This document shows, one piece after another, positions 55,075 through 62,633 of a stretch of DNA of 64,000 bases. The first letter of the stretch is position 1. Each line of letters opens with the position of its first letter. Source of the stretch: Oscillospiraceae bacterium. GTDB taxonomy: Bacteria; Bacillota; Clostridia; Oscillospirales; Acutalibacteraceae. The notes beneath the pieces were generated by a model. The model worked only from the letters and a program-made list of their open reading frames with translations, did not search any database and was not told where the DNA came from. The position numbers and the translations under genes are program-made. Location: positions 1-64,000 of the forward strand of contig WQWM01000003.1 of NCBI GenBank assembly GCA_009785335.1. The letters are read 5' to 3'.

Positions 55075-55644
55075 CTAAGGCAAGTGACGCAATAACTTGC
55101 GACGTGCGCGTTGCAGGGCGTTGTCCATTGCCTTGGCTGTGATGCCGAGTGTTTGTGCCGCGCTGTGGTAGTCTAGGCCGTCGATGTGCGCTTGCAGGGC
55201 ATTGCGCTCAAGGGCGGTTAACTGCTGTGCCATCACTTGCTGCAAACGGCGGGCATCTTCCATGGCGGCGTAAAGGTCTTGCGGATCCATGGCAGATAAG
55301 CCTTGCGGCAATACGTTTTCCAGCAGTTCTTCCAGTTGCGGCGTGGCCGCGTGTTTGCGCAAGGCATCGTTTAGTCGATTACTCACACACACGCTCACGA
55401 AAGTGCGCAGGCTAGCACCCCGGCCTGTTTGATAGGTGGTGATTGCGCTGAGGAATGCCATGTTGGCTTCTTGCAGCAGGTCGTCGCGTGCCACTGCACC
55501 GCCAACACGTTGCCAAGCAGATTCCACGCGTGCGTGCAAAACGGGCGACATACGTTGCAGCAGCAGTTCAAACACCGCCGTGCTTTGTTCACCGCGCACG
55601 AACATTTCCGCAAGGGTTTCGTCGCGGCAATCACGCAATTCCAT
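55075..55644 (-). CDS. Sigma-70 family RNA polymerase sigma factor
   Basis: A 189-residue protein. Region 2 reads LLQEANMAFLSAITTYQTGRG with a preceding Arg-rich helix, and region 4 reads LTALERNALQAHIDGLDY and ITAKAMDNALQRARRKLL. The layout resembles SigH-like or stationary-phase alternative factors rather than ECF. I choose ATG 55644; the SD (GGTGAGAG) is close and weak, and upstream in-frame codons are possible. Regulon unknown. Confidence 0.8.
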   Translation of the reverse strand: MELRDCRDETLAEMFVRGEQSTAVFELLLQRMSPVLHARVESAWQRVGGAVARDDLLQEANMAFLSAITTYQTGRGASLRTFVSVCVSNRLNDALRKHAATPQLEELLENVLPQGLSAMDPQDLYAAMEDARRLQQVMAQQLTALERNALQAHIDGLDYHSAAQTLGITAKAMDNALQRARRKLLRHLP

Positions 55645-55802
55645 GTCTCTCACCGTTTCCAACGAAGCTAACAATGTATATCGTACCACATTTTGGCGAG
55701 TTTGTCAAGCTTTATTTTTCGTCATTTTGCACAAACATAAAAAATAAGCAAAAATTCATTTTTATTCAATCAAAAAATCCGAAAAAAACTTGAATAAATG
55801 TC

Positions 55803-55831
55803 TTGACAAGTGCCAACAAATGCTGTATAAT
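55803..55831 (+). promoter_or_regulatory. tRNA promoter
   Basis: TTGACA, 17 bases, TATAAT: perfect consensus, 14 bases before the tRNA-His gene. It is expected to drive both tRNAs. Confidence 0.92.
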
Positions 55832-55845
55832 AGAAATGTTGCTAT

Positions 55846-55923
55846 GGTGGATATAGCTCAGGTGGTTAGAGTGCCAGGTTGTGGCCCTGGAGGTCGGCGG
55901 TTCGAGTCCGCTTATCCACCCCA
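55846..55923 (+). tRNA. tRNA-His(GTG)
   Basis: Acceptor stem GTGGATA/TATCCAC with an extra G at -1 (55846) opposite C73, the histidine identity mark. The D arm contains AGCTCAGGTGGTTAGAG, the anticodon loop TTGTGGC, and the T arm GGTTCGAGTCC. CCA is encoded (55921-55923). Confidence 0.95.
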
Positions 55924-55972
55924 CTTTATGTTTGGGCAACACAGCGGCACGCTTGTCGCGTTTGTTTTCTAC

Positions 55973-56047
55973 TGGGGTGTCGCCAAGCGGTAAGGCACCA
56001 GACTTTGACTCTGGCATTCGTAGGTTCAAATCCTGCCACCCCAGCCA
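55973..56047 (+). tRNA. tRNA-Gln(TTG)
   Basis: Acceptor stem TGGGGTG/CACCCCA, D arm TCGCCAAGCGGTAAGGC, anticodon loop CTTTGAC, T loop GTTCAAATC, discriminator G and encoded CCA (56045-56047). It lies 49 bases after tRNA-His in the same transcript. Confidence 0.95.
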
Positions 56048-56067
56048 GCGGCGAGTCGCCGCTCACA

Positions 56068-56104
56068 AATCGCGCATTCACTTTCGTGGATGCGTGATTT
56101 TTTA
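56068..56104 (+). terminator. Terminator of the tRNA transcript
   Basis: AATCGCGCATTCAC, a 4-base loop, GTGGATGCGTGA and TTTTTTA. A perfect palindrome AGCGGCGAGTCGCCGCT (about 56047-56063) precedes it. Confidence 0.85.
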
Positions 56105-56118
56105 TTCCCGCGAGAGGG

Positions 56119-56147
56119 TTGCATTTTTTGCCCAAACATGGTATAAT
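56119..56147 (+). promoter_or_regulatory. Primary tenA promoter
   Basis: TTGCAT, 17 bases, TATAAT. It is followed by two tandem family B units, each ending in another copy of the -10 region (TATAAT at 56221 and TATACT at 56302). Confidence 0.75.
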
Positions 56148-56307
56148 AGACAGAGAACACTGCGGCTTGATGTGACGTGATTAACGCATAGCGAAGCGAC
56201 AGAGCTCACCGCAGGTGTGGTATAATAGACACAGAACACTGCGGCTTGATGTGACGTGATTAACGCACAGCGAAGCGACAGAGCTCACCGCAGGTGTGGG
56301 GTATACT
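56142..56307 (+). repeat. Two tandem family B units with duplicated -10 boxes
   Basis: A 79-81-base unit TATAATAGACA...GCGAAGCGAC...CACCGCAGGTG occurs twice in tandem before tenA, nearly identical, each unit bounded by the promoter's TATAATAG sequence. The same 79-base spacing and core occur at 40043-40136 before pnuC. Confidence 0.85.
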
Positions 56308-56333
56308 AGAGGAAAAGCAGGAGGGCCAAAACC

Positions 56334-57002
56334 ATGAGCTTTTCGCGCAGCCTGAAAGCACGGGCAAGCAGCGTGTGGGAGGACGGCTATAACCACCCGT
56401 TTGTGCAGCAATTGGGGCAGGGGACACTCAACCCCGAATCGTTCAAGTTTTATCTGGTGCAGGATTATCTGTATCTGTTGCAATACGCCAAAGTGTTTGC
56501 CGCAGCGGTGTTGAAATCCGACAGCGAGCAGCTCATGGCCGGGTTTTCACGCAGTCAGGATTACATACTCAACGGCGAGATGGAGCTGCATCGTGCGTAT
56601 ATGCGGCAGTTTGGTATATCGGAAGAAGAGGCTGCAAGCGCCAAAGCTTCGCTATATAACCGCTGTTACACCGCCAACATGCTGCATTATGGGCTCACTG
56701 GCGGGTTGGCTGATGTGCTTGCTGCGGTGTTTCCTTGTGCGTGGACTTACGCGGACTACGGCACGCGCTTGAAAACGGATTTCGCCCAGCACTATGAAAA
56801 CAACCCTTACAAAAGTTGGATTGATATGTATGCCAGTGAGGAATTTTCGCAGTCGTTCGCGTGGTTTTACGATGCTCTTGATGGCCTAGTGGAGCACATG
56901 TCGCCGACACAGTGCGAGAAAATCGCAGAGATTTTCGTGTCGTCGGTGGAGTTTGAGTATCTGTTCTGGGACATGGCGTATAAGCGGCAGATGTCGTATT
57001 AG
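56334..57002 (+). CDS. tenA: TenA-family thiaminase II
   Basis: A 222-residue enzyme of thiamin salvage that hydrolyses damaged thiamin pyrimidines (aminopyrimidine to HMP). The fold is all-helical, with YLVQDYLYLLQYAKV near residue 40, Cys135 in FPCAWTYADYG matching the catalytic Cys of B. subtilis TenA, and the final FVSSVEFEYLFWDMAY with the conserved Glu. No TPP riboswitch is seen upstream; the leader consists of family B units. The SD is GGAGGG just before the ATG. Confidence 0.92.
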   Translation: MSFSRSLKARASSVWEDGYNHPFVQQLGQGTLNPESFKFYLVQDYLYLLQYAKVFAAAVLKSDSEQLMAGFSRSQDYILNGEMELHRAYMRQFGISEEEAASAKASLYNRCYTANMLHYGLTGGLADVLAAVFPCAWTYADYGTRLKTDFAQHYENNPYKSWIDMYASEEFSQSFAWFYDALDGLVEHMSPTQCEKIAEIFVSSVEFEYLFWDMAYKRQMSY

Positions 57003-57202
57003 GTAATGCTCATGCATGCATTGCATCTTGCAGGAATGTGCGAGATGGCCTCATGCAGTTGGGCCAGATAATCGCCCGCGATATACGCAAGCGTTTGAAT
57101 GTCACCGGCATCCGCATCACCAAAGGAGATGCATTTCAGGGCGACTTCAATTTTCTCGTGAATGAGGTTCATTGCATCGATGGTTGCGAGGTCATGAGCC
57201 AT
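56999..57202 (-). CDS. Small helical hypothetical protein
   Basis: A 67-residue protein, MAHDLATIDAMNLIHEKIEV at its start, predicted to be helical, with GGAGG 7 bases before ATG 57202. It converges on tenA and the stop codons overlap by 4 bases. The good SD and even codon use support a gene; function unknown. Confidence 0.55.
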   Translation of the reverse strand: MAHDLATIDAMNLIHEKIEVALKCISFGDADAGDIQTLAYIAGDYLAQLHEAISHIPARCNACMSIT

Positions 57203-57254
57203 GGTGCGTCCTCCATTACTGCTTGGCGTTATTGATGTGCTTTTTCGTTAAACC

Positions 57255-57418
57255 CCTCTGTCGCTACGCGACATCTCCCCTAAGCCCACCCTACAAATGC
57301 AAGCATTTGCGGGGACCCCGGAGGGGAGACTCTGGCGAAACTCAGACTTTCAGGTGTTGCCAAGGGCTCCCCTGTAGGGGAGCTGGCACGCCGTAAGGCG
57401 TGACTGAGGGGTTCAATA
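57255..57418. repeat. GC-rich hairpin repeat units
   Basis: Holds CGCTACGCGACA, ACAAATGCAAGCATTTGCGG (shared with about 36337) and GCTCCCCTGTAGGGGAGC followed by GGCACGCCGTAAGGCGTG and ACTGAGGGG. The last design matches a kind of interspersed repeat often seen in gut Clostridia genomes, from memory. The gap 57203-57577 holds this repeat and the control region of the next gene. Confidence 0.7.
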
Positions 57419-57448
57419 TCAATACAAAACAAAAGTCTAAACAACCGA

Positions 57449-57542
57449 TTGTTATCCTAGTAGATGTAGATATAGTATAGCACACTGATATCAGTGTGTC
57501 AAGACGGAAAGATGCACAGACTTACAAAGAACTGATATCAGT
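57449..57542 (+). promoter_or_regulatory. Promoter with two palindromic operators
   Basis: TTGTTA, 16 bases, TATAGT (57471-57476) are followed by a perfect 18-base palindrome CACACTGATATCAGTGTG (57481-57498) and a second copy ACTGATATCAGT (57531-57542), 47 bases centre to centre. Both lie before the RHH gene at 57578, so autorepression is likely. Confidence 0.8.
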
Positions 57543-57577
57543 GGGTTTGTGCAAATCAACTAAAAGGAGTTGTTGAC

Positions 57578-57778
57578 ATGTCACCCGTATCAGAAGCGCA
57601 TAAAAAATACACATCTGAGTATGTGAAAGCGAATTACGCAAGTTTTAATTTGCGATTCAAAATGGGAAAAAAAGAACAAGCCCAGGCGCATGCAGCCACG
57701 CGCGGCGAAAGTATGAACGCATTCATTAACCGTGCCATTGATGAAGCCATGCAGCGCGATCAAAATGAGGAAAAATAA
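57578..57778 (+). CDS. Ribbon-helix-helix/Arc-type DNA-binding protein
   Basis: A 66-residue protein. The strand FNLRFKMGKKEQ followed by helix HAATRGESMNAFINRAIDE matches Arc/CopG-type ribbon-helix-helix proteins and related antitoxins. AAAGGAG lies 8 bases before ATG 57578. Two palindromic operators upstream fit a dimeric RHH repressor. No toxin gene follows (repeats and pflA do), so it is an orphan antitoxin or a stand-alone repressor. Confidence 0.75.
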   Translation: MSPVSEAHKKYTSEYVKANYASFNLRFKMGKKEQAQAHAATRGESMNAFINRAIDEAMQRDQNEEK

Positions 57779-57822
57779 GAGGACCTCGCAGAGCGAGGAT
57801 TTGGCTGTTGCCCGCGTCAGCA

Positions 57823-58055
57823 TGTAGGGGCGGCAATTTTGCCGCCCGAGAAATTTGATGGCGTGTTCGTCAGGCGCGGGCGACCTGTGGTCGCCTGAAA
57901 TCTTCTCTTGTCGTATTTTTTGCTTCGGGCACAAAATGGCTCCGAAATCCCAATGGTGCCATGTTTTTTATAACCCGGGCGGCAAAATTGCCGCCCCTAC
58001 AGGTTGTGGTTATCTTCAAGTTTGGCGAATATGCCTATTTGAAGACACGCACTAG
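57823..58055. repeat. Family C palindrome pair and shared arm
   Basis: TGTAGGGGCGGCAATTTTGC...CCCGA (57823-57849) and its inverted partner (57976-58001) flank about 125 bases. The following arm to 58055 is the reverse complement of 276-333. The core differs from that of the copy at 333 (GCAATTTTGC in place of GATGCAAATC) but stays self-complementary. I see no gene in 57779-58090. Confidence 0.8.
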
Positions 58056-58090
58056 GGGCGAACAGCGCAGTGAATTTACGGAGGCATCCC

Positions 58091-58795
58091 ATGCAAATCT
58101 ACACCTTCCAACAAGGTTTTAACTACAGCCAAGACGGTCCCGGCAACCGCCTAGTGCTGCACCTGCAAGGTTGCAATATGCGCTGCCCATGGTGCAGCAA
58201 CCCTGAAGGTATATCTGTAGGGGCGGATGCAAAATCCGCCCGAGAAACTCGAGAACTAACCGAACACGCCCTGCGCTGCAAACCCATGTTTTTCGACGGC
58301 GGCGGGGTCACGCTCACCGGCGGCGAACCCACCGTGCAGTTTGATGCCGTAGCGCATTTACTGCGTGAACTGCAAGCCGCAGGCATTCACACCTGCATCG
58401 AAACCAACGGCACGCATCCCAAGCTGCCCGAGCTTTACCCGCACGTCGACCATTTAATCATCGACTTCAAGCATCCGCACGATGACGCACACAAGCGGCT
58501 CACCGGACAAAGCAACGCGCAGGTTAAGGCGAACATCGAAGCTGCGCAAGGCCGACAACTGCACGTGCGTTTCATTCTGCTGCACGGGCACAACACGCAC
58601 CTGCTTGATGATTACATCGGCTATTTCACGCAGCTTGATACATCGCAAATGACCTTCGAACTGTTGCCCTATCACGAACTTGGCCGCGGTAAATGGGACA
58701 AGTACGCCTTCGAGCCCGCCTTTGTGCCCGATGACACGTTGCAGGCGTTTAAACAAGCACTCAAACATGCCAATCTTAAGGAGATTACCACATGA
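58091..58795 (+). CDS. Glycyl radical enzyme activating enzyme (radical SAM)
   Basis: A 234-residue PflA-type activase. The radical-SAM cluster ligands are C28, C32 and C35 (GCNMRCPWC), and the SAM region is GGVTLTGGEPT. No extra ferredoxin-like domain is present. It installs the glycyl radical on the enzyme encoded immediately downstream (4-base overlap). Between the Cys motif and GGVTLTGGEP an in-frame palindromic insert (58216-58243) codes VGADAKSAR. GGAGG is 7-8 bases before ATG 58091. Confidence 0.9.
   Translation: MQIYTFQQGFNYSQDGPGNRLVLHLQGCNMRCPWCSNPEGISVGADAKSARETRELTEHALRCKPMFFDGGGVTLTGGEPTVQFDAVAHLLRELQAAGIHTCIETNGTHPKLPELYPHVDHLIIDFKHPHDDAHKRLTGQSNAQVKANIEAAQGRQLHVRFILLHGHNTHLLDDYIGYFTQLDTSQMTFELLPYHELGRGKWDKYAFEPAFVPDDTLQAFKQALKHANLKEITT
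58216..58243 (+). repeat. Family C palindrome inside the activase gene, in frame
   Basis: TGTAGGGGCGGATGC...AATCCGCCCGA lies inside coding sequence, codes VGADAKSAR and keeps the frame. It falls in the variable loop after the cluster-binding Cys residues. Confidence 0.85.
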
Positions 58796-61077
58796 CCAAC
58801 GAGCACATCACCCAAATGGCCAATGATTTATTCCACGAAGAACGCGCGCGCACGCGGCTGGATGGTTGGTTTTTCATCAAGCAGCTGCAACGCCGCTGCC
58901 ATGAGGAATTCGCTCACCTGCCACCGCAGCAACGTGCTGCTGAAACCCTCAAGGTGGTTGCACGTGAGTTGCCGCTTTCCATCAGCAAAAACGCCATGTT
59001 TGCAGGCACCCAACGCGATGCCTTCGCGCGCAGCTATGCGCTCATTAATCCCGCGTTTGAGGTGGAAAGCTTCGCGGGCTATTGCGATCCCACTGCCGTG
59101 TTTGGCGACATCACGCCGGGTGAGGGGATTACCCAAGAAGAGATCGACGATGCTCGCCGCTATGAAAAACAGGGTGCCTATGCCAAAGCCTTGGGCGAAG
59201 TCTACGCCGATGTAGAGAACCTCACGGGTGAAGTCGTGTTTTTTGTGGAGCAAGTCACCGGGCATTTGATCCCCGATTTTCGGCCCATGCTTGAGCATGG
59301 CGTAGTCGCTTTTGCGGAAAAAGTGCAAAATCCCGCGCTGAAAGCTGCCCTGGAAGCCGCTACCATTTTGGCGGGCCGCTATGCGGAAATCGCCCGCAAA
59401 CAAGGGCAGGGCAAGCTGGCACAAGTCTTAGAACGCGTGCCGCGCCATGGCGCACGCACCCTGCGTGAGGCCCTGCAGAGCTACATGCTGCTGTGGCAGG
59501 TGATGTGCTTGGAGCAAGCCCCAAATCCCTTTGCGTTTTCCGTGGGCAATGCCGACCGCATTTTCGAGCCCTATCGCGCGGCAGAAAACCTTGACCGTGA
59601 ATCGGCCGCCGCGTTGTTCAAACATCTGCTGGTGTTTTACAACGTGGGTGACCGCAGCTGGGCGATTTCGCAAAACCTCATCATTGGCGGCAAAGATATT
59701 GACGGCAGCGACTTAACCAACACAGCCAGCTTTGCCCTGCTGGATGCCTACTATGACATGAACCTGCCGCAGCCGATTCTTTCCGTCAAGCTGCACCAAA
59801 ACACGCCCGATGAACTATACCAATCCCTCGGCAGATTCTTCTTCACGCCCGGTGTGCTCACGCCGTCGCTGTTCAACGACGACGCAATGTTCCAAGTGCT
59901 TGCGCGTGCCGGTGTAGAAGAAGCAGACCTGCCGGATTACTCCATCGCAGGCTGCCAAGAGCCGCTGATTATGGGCCGCGACAATGCCAACACAACCAAC
60001 AGCTGGCTGAACCTCGCCAAGATTCTCGAGCTGTGTTTGAACAACGGCAAGTCTTTGATTACAAGCAAACAAATCGCTGAGCCTGTAGGGGCGGATGCAA
60101 ATCCGCCCGAAGCTCTCAGCAACATCCGCAAAACATTCTACGCCGCCGTGGAGAAGTACGCCGCCATCATGGCAAACGCAGCTAACGGTTGCTCACGTGC
60201 GCTGTCGCAGCTGCCGGTGCCGTTTCTCAGCGCCGCGATGCATTGTGATGAAATTGACATGCGTGACCCCAACAAACAGGGCACGAAATACAACGGCAGC
60301 GGCTGTCTCATTCACGGTTTAGCCGTTGTAGCCGATAGCTTTGTGGCCATTGATCAACTACTCGCTGAACGACCCGAAGATGCCGATAAACTCATCACTG
60401 CCCTGCAAAACGATTTCACAGGTTATGAAGACCTGCAAACATTCCTGCTGGCTGCACCCAAGTTTGGCAATCACATTGAAATTGCAGACAAAGAAGCCGC
60501 TGATGTGGCCTCACGCGTGGCAGACATCGTGGCTGCGCAGAAGAACTATCTGGGCAATGCCTTCAGGCCGGATTTCAGCACGCCCAGTACACATCTGCTG
60601 TATGGCTACTGGGTGGGGGCCACGCCCGATGGCCGCAAAGCGCGCACACAATTGAACTACGGCACCGACCCGCTGCACGGCGATGCGAATCAAGGCATGG
60701 GGTTGCGCACGCTGAGTAGTTTTACGCTGCCTTATGAAAAACTCACCGGCGGCTATGCCTCGCATTACGGCATTGATCCTAAGTATTTCGCCGACGCAAA
60801 AACCCACGAAGACAAAGGCCTTGCCTTTGCCAAACGCGTGGTTGCGCCGTTGTTCTTCAACGAAGCGAACGCAGAAAAAGTTTCGCCATTTTACTTATAC
60901 GTGAACGTCACCACGCCCGAAACGCTGCGCAAAGTTTTGGCGAACCCCAAGAAGTATGCACCAAGCGGCGTGTATGTCATGCGCATTCACGGCACCTTTG
61001 TCAATTTCCTTGACCTTTCGCCCGCGATACAACAAGATATCATCGCGCGGCTGGATTTAGAGTCAACGCGACTATGA
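58792..61077 (+). CDS. Glycyl radical enzyme (pyruvate formate-lyase-like), divergent
   Basis: A 761-residue member of the glycyl radical family. The catalytic Cys and following Glu are C388 and E390 in SIAGCQEPLIMG. The radical loop near the end reads VMRIHGTFVNFLDLSP, with Gly734 at the radical position. The canonical form is RVSGYS or RVAGYA: here His and Thr replace the residues on either side of the Gly. This may be a diol- or amine-lyase-type member; the substrate is unknown. A family C palindrome (60084-60110) codes PVGADANPPE within it. Confidence 0.85.
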   Translation: MTNEHITQMANDLFHEERARTRLDGWFFIKQLQRRCHEEFAHLPPQQRAAETLKVVARELPLSISKNAMFAGTQRDAFARSYALINPAFEVESFAGYCDPTAVFGDITPGEGITQEEIDDARRYEKQGAYAKALGEVYADVENLTGEVVFFVEQVTGHLIPDFRPMLEHGVVAFAEKVQNPALKAALEAATILAGRYAEIARKQGQGKLAQVLERVPRHGARTLREALQSYMLLWQVMCLEQAPNPFAFSVGNADRIFEPYRAAENLDRESAAALFKHLLVFYNVGDRSWAISQNLIIGGKDIDGSDLTNTASFALLDAYYDMNLPQPILSVKLHQNTPDELYQSLGRFFFTPGVLTPSLFNDDAMFQVLARAGVEEADLPDYSIAGCQEPLIMGRDNANTTNSWLNLAKILELCLNNGKSLITSKQIAEPVGADANPPEALSNIRKTFYAAVEKYAAIMANAANGCSRALSQLPVPFLSAAMHCDEIDMRDPNKQGTKYNGSGCLIHGLAVVADSFVAIDQLLAERPEDADKLITALQNDFTGYEDLQTFLLAAPKFGNHIEIADKEAADVASRVADIVAAQKNYLGNAFRPDFSTPSTHLLYGYWVGATPDGRKARTQLNYGTDPLHGDANQGMGLRTLSSFTLPYEKLTGGYASHYGIDPKYFADAKTHEDKGLAFAKRVVAPLFFNEANAEKVSPFYLYVNVTTPETLRKVLANPKKYAPSGVYVMRIHGTFVNFLDLSPAIQQDIIARLDLESTRL
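60084..60110 (+). repeat. Family C palindrome inside the glycyl radical enzyme gene, in frame
   Basis: TGTAGGGGCGGATGC...ATCCGCCCGA, coding VGADANPPE at residues about 432-440, after the helix ending KQIAE. The frame is intact on both sides, and it is nearly identical to the copy in the neighbouring activase gene. Confidence 0.85.
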
Positions 61078-61081
61078 TTCT

Positions 61082-61235
61082 GTTCTTTTTTTGCAAAAAA
61101 AGAACCAAAAAAACCTATGCCGCTTCGCGGGGGATTTTTATAGAAATGTGGTGTTGCCAAGGCCTCCCCCCTTGGGGGAGGAAAGCACGTCGTAGGCGTG
61201 CAGGTGGGGGTTGCTTGAAAAAAAAGAACCAAAAA
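61082..61235. repeat. Family D hairpin and GC hairpin repeat before the kinase gene
   Basis: GTTC-T7-GC-A7-GAAC (61082-61105) follows the glycyl radical enzyme stop closely and could terminate it. CCTATGCCGCTTCGCGG, a GC unit (CCTCCCCCCTTGGGGGAGG, then CACGTCGTAGGCGTG), and a half-arm A8-GAACC end at about 61235. Confidence 0.8.
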
Positions 61236-61264
61236 ACTTTAACCGCTTTGCGGTGGGGGTACAT

Positions 61265-62542
61265 ATGAAAGCACTAGGTTTAGACATCGGCACGACCACG
61301 ATTTGCCTAACCGTGATTGACGCACACAGCGGCGCAACCATCGAAAGCACCACCGTGCCCAATGACACGAACATCGCAGGCGAGCCCTTTGAACGCTTGC
61401 AAGATCCCGCGAAAATTCTCGCCAAGGCGCAAGCTTTAGTCGATGCCGCTGCGGGAAAACATAGCAATATCGCAAGCTTGGGCGTGGCCGGGCAAATGCA
61501 CGGCATATTGTATGTGGATGCACAGGGCAACGCCTGCAGCCCGCTCGCCACTTGGCAGGATCAACGCGGCCTACAAGTGCCTGCGCTTGGCGTGCCTACG
61601 GGTTATGGCTGCGCCACGCATTACTACAACTTGCAGCACAATGAAGTGCCTGCCGATGCCGTGGTATTTTGCACCATTCAGGACTACGTTGCCATGAAGC
61701 TGGCAGGCGCAAGCACACCCCTAGTTAACGTAACCAATGCCGCCAGCTTCGGCTTGTTTGACATTGCGGCAGGCGAGTTCACTGCGGATTGGCCACTGTT
61801 GCCATGCGTGACCGCTCAGGCTGAAAAGCTCGGCGAAACGCCGCAGGGTATTCCCGTGTTTTGCGCCATTGGTGACAACCAAGCCAGCTTGATTGGCTCT
61901 GTGCGTGAGCCCGAAAAAAGCATCTTAGTTAACGTGGGCACCGGCAGCCAAATCTCGTTTGCAACGAATGACATCACCGCACAAGGCATGGAAATTCGTC
62001 CCATGCCCAGCGGCGGAAATCTGGCGGTGGGTGCTGCGTTGTGCGGCGGGCGAGCCTATGCCACCCTCGAAACATTCTTCCGCCAAGTCTTAGTCATGGC
62101 AGGCATTGACGCAAAAGATGAATTATACTCCGCCATGAACGCCTTGGCCATGCAGCCGCTTGAGCAGCCGCTAGCGGTAGACACCCGCTTTGGCGGCACA
62201 CGTGCGAACCCCGCGCTGCGCGGCGCAATCAGCGGCCTGGGATTGGAGAATTTCATGCCTGCGCATTTCACTTGCGGCGTGCTGCAAGGCATTGTGAATG
62301 AATTGCATGATATGTATCGCGCAGAAAACGCCGCAGGGCACAGTGTGTTGGTGGCTTCGGGCAATGCGGTGCGCAAAGGCGAGCCGCTGCGCCGCATGTT
62401 TGCGGAAACATTCGGCATGCCGCTACACATACCCGCCCACAACGAAGAAGCCGCCTATGGCGCGGCATTGTTTGGCTTAACGGGCGCAGGTGTTTTTGCG
62501 ACCCTTGCCGACGCGCAGCAGCGCTTGATTAAGTATGTATAA
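61265..62542 (+). CDS. FGGY-family carbohydrate kinase
   Basis: A 425-residue sugar kinase with the ASKHA start KALGLDIGTTTICLTVID, VAGQMHGILYVDAQGN, DNQASLIGS and VNVGTGSQIS. It resembles sedoheptulokinase or xylulokinase; the exact sugar is not resolved. The SD is a G-rich GGTGGGGG 5 bases before ATG 61265, not canonical, and lies at the end of a repeat. It is placed between a glycyl radical enzyme and a mannose isomerase, so the locus looks sugar-related. Confidence 0.85.
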   Translation: MKALGLDIGTTTICLTVIDAHSGATIESTTVPNDTNIAGEPFERLQDPAKILAKAQALVDAAAGKHSNIASLGVAGQMHGILYVDAQGNACSPLATWQDQRGLQVPALGVPTGYGCATHYYNLQHNEVPADAVVFCTIQDYVAMKLAGASTPLVNVTNAASFGLFDIAAGEFTADWPLLPCVTAQAEKLGETPQGIPVFCAIGDNQASLIGSVREPEKSILVNVGTGSQISFATNDITAQGMEIRPMPSGGNLAVGAALCGGRAYATLETFFRQVLVMAGIDAKDELYSAMNALAMQPLEQPLAVDTRFGGTRANPALRGAISGLGLENFMPAHFTCGVLQGIVNELHDMYRAENAAGHSVLVASGNAVRKGEPLRRMFAETFGMPLHIPAHNEEAAYGAALFGLTGAGVFATLADAQQRLIKYV

Positions 62543-62558
62543 TTTTTATCGCAATTGG

Positions 62559-62618
62559 AATAGGACACAGCGAAGCGACTTAAAAGTTTTTTGTGCTACT
62601 TTTTTTCAAAAAAGTAGC
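62559..62618. repeat. Family B core and family D hairpin with SD before manA
   Basis: AATAGGACACAGCGAAGCGAC (62559-62579), then hairpin GCTAC-T7-C-A6-GTAGC (62595-62618) directly followed by AAGAAAGGATC, the SD of manA. This is the same layout as upstream of abfA and purM. Confidence 0.85.
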
Positions 62619-62633
62619 AAGAAAGGATCCAAT

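Noticed and set aside
56150-56333. TPP riboswitch upstream of tenA
   Set aside because: No CUGAGA or related conserved thi-box motif; the leader consists of tandem family B repeats.
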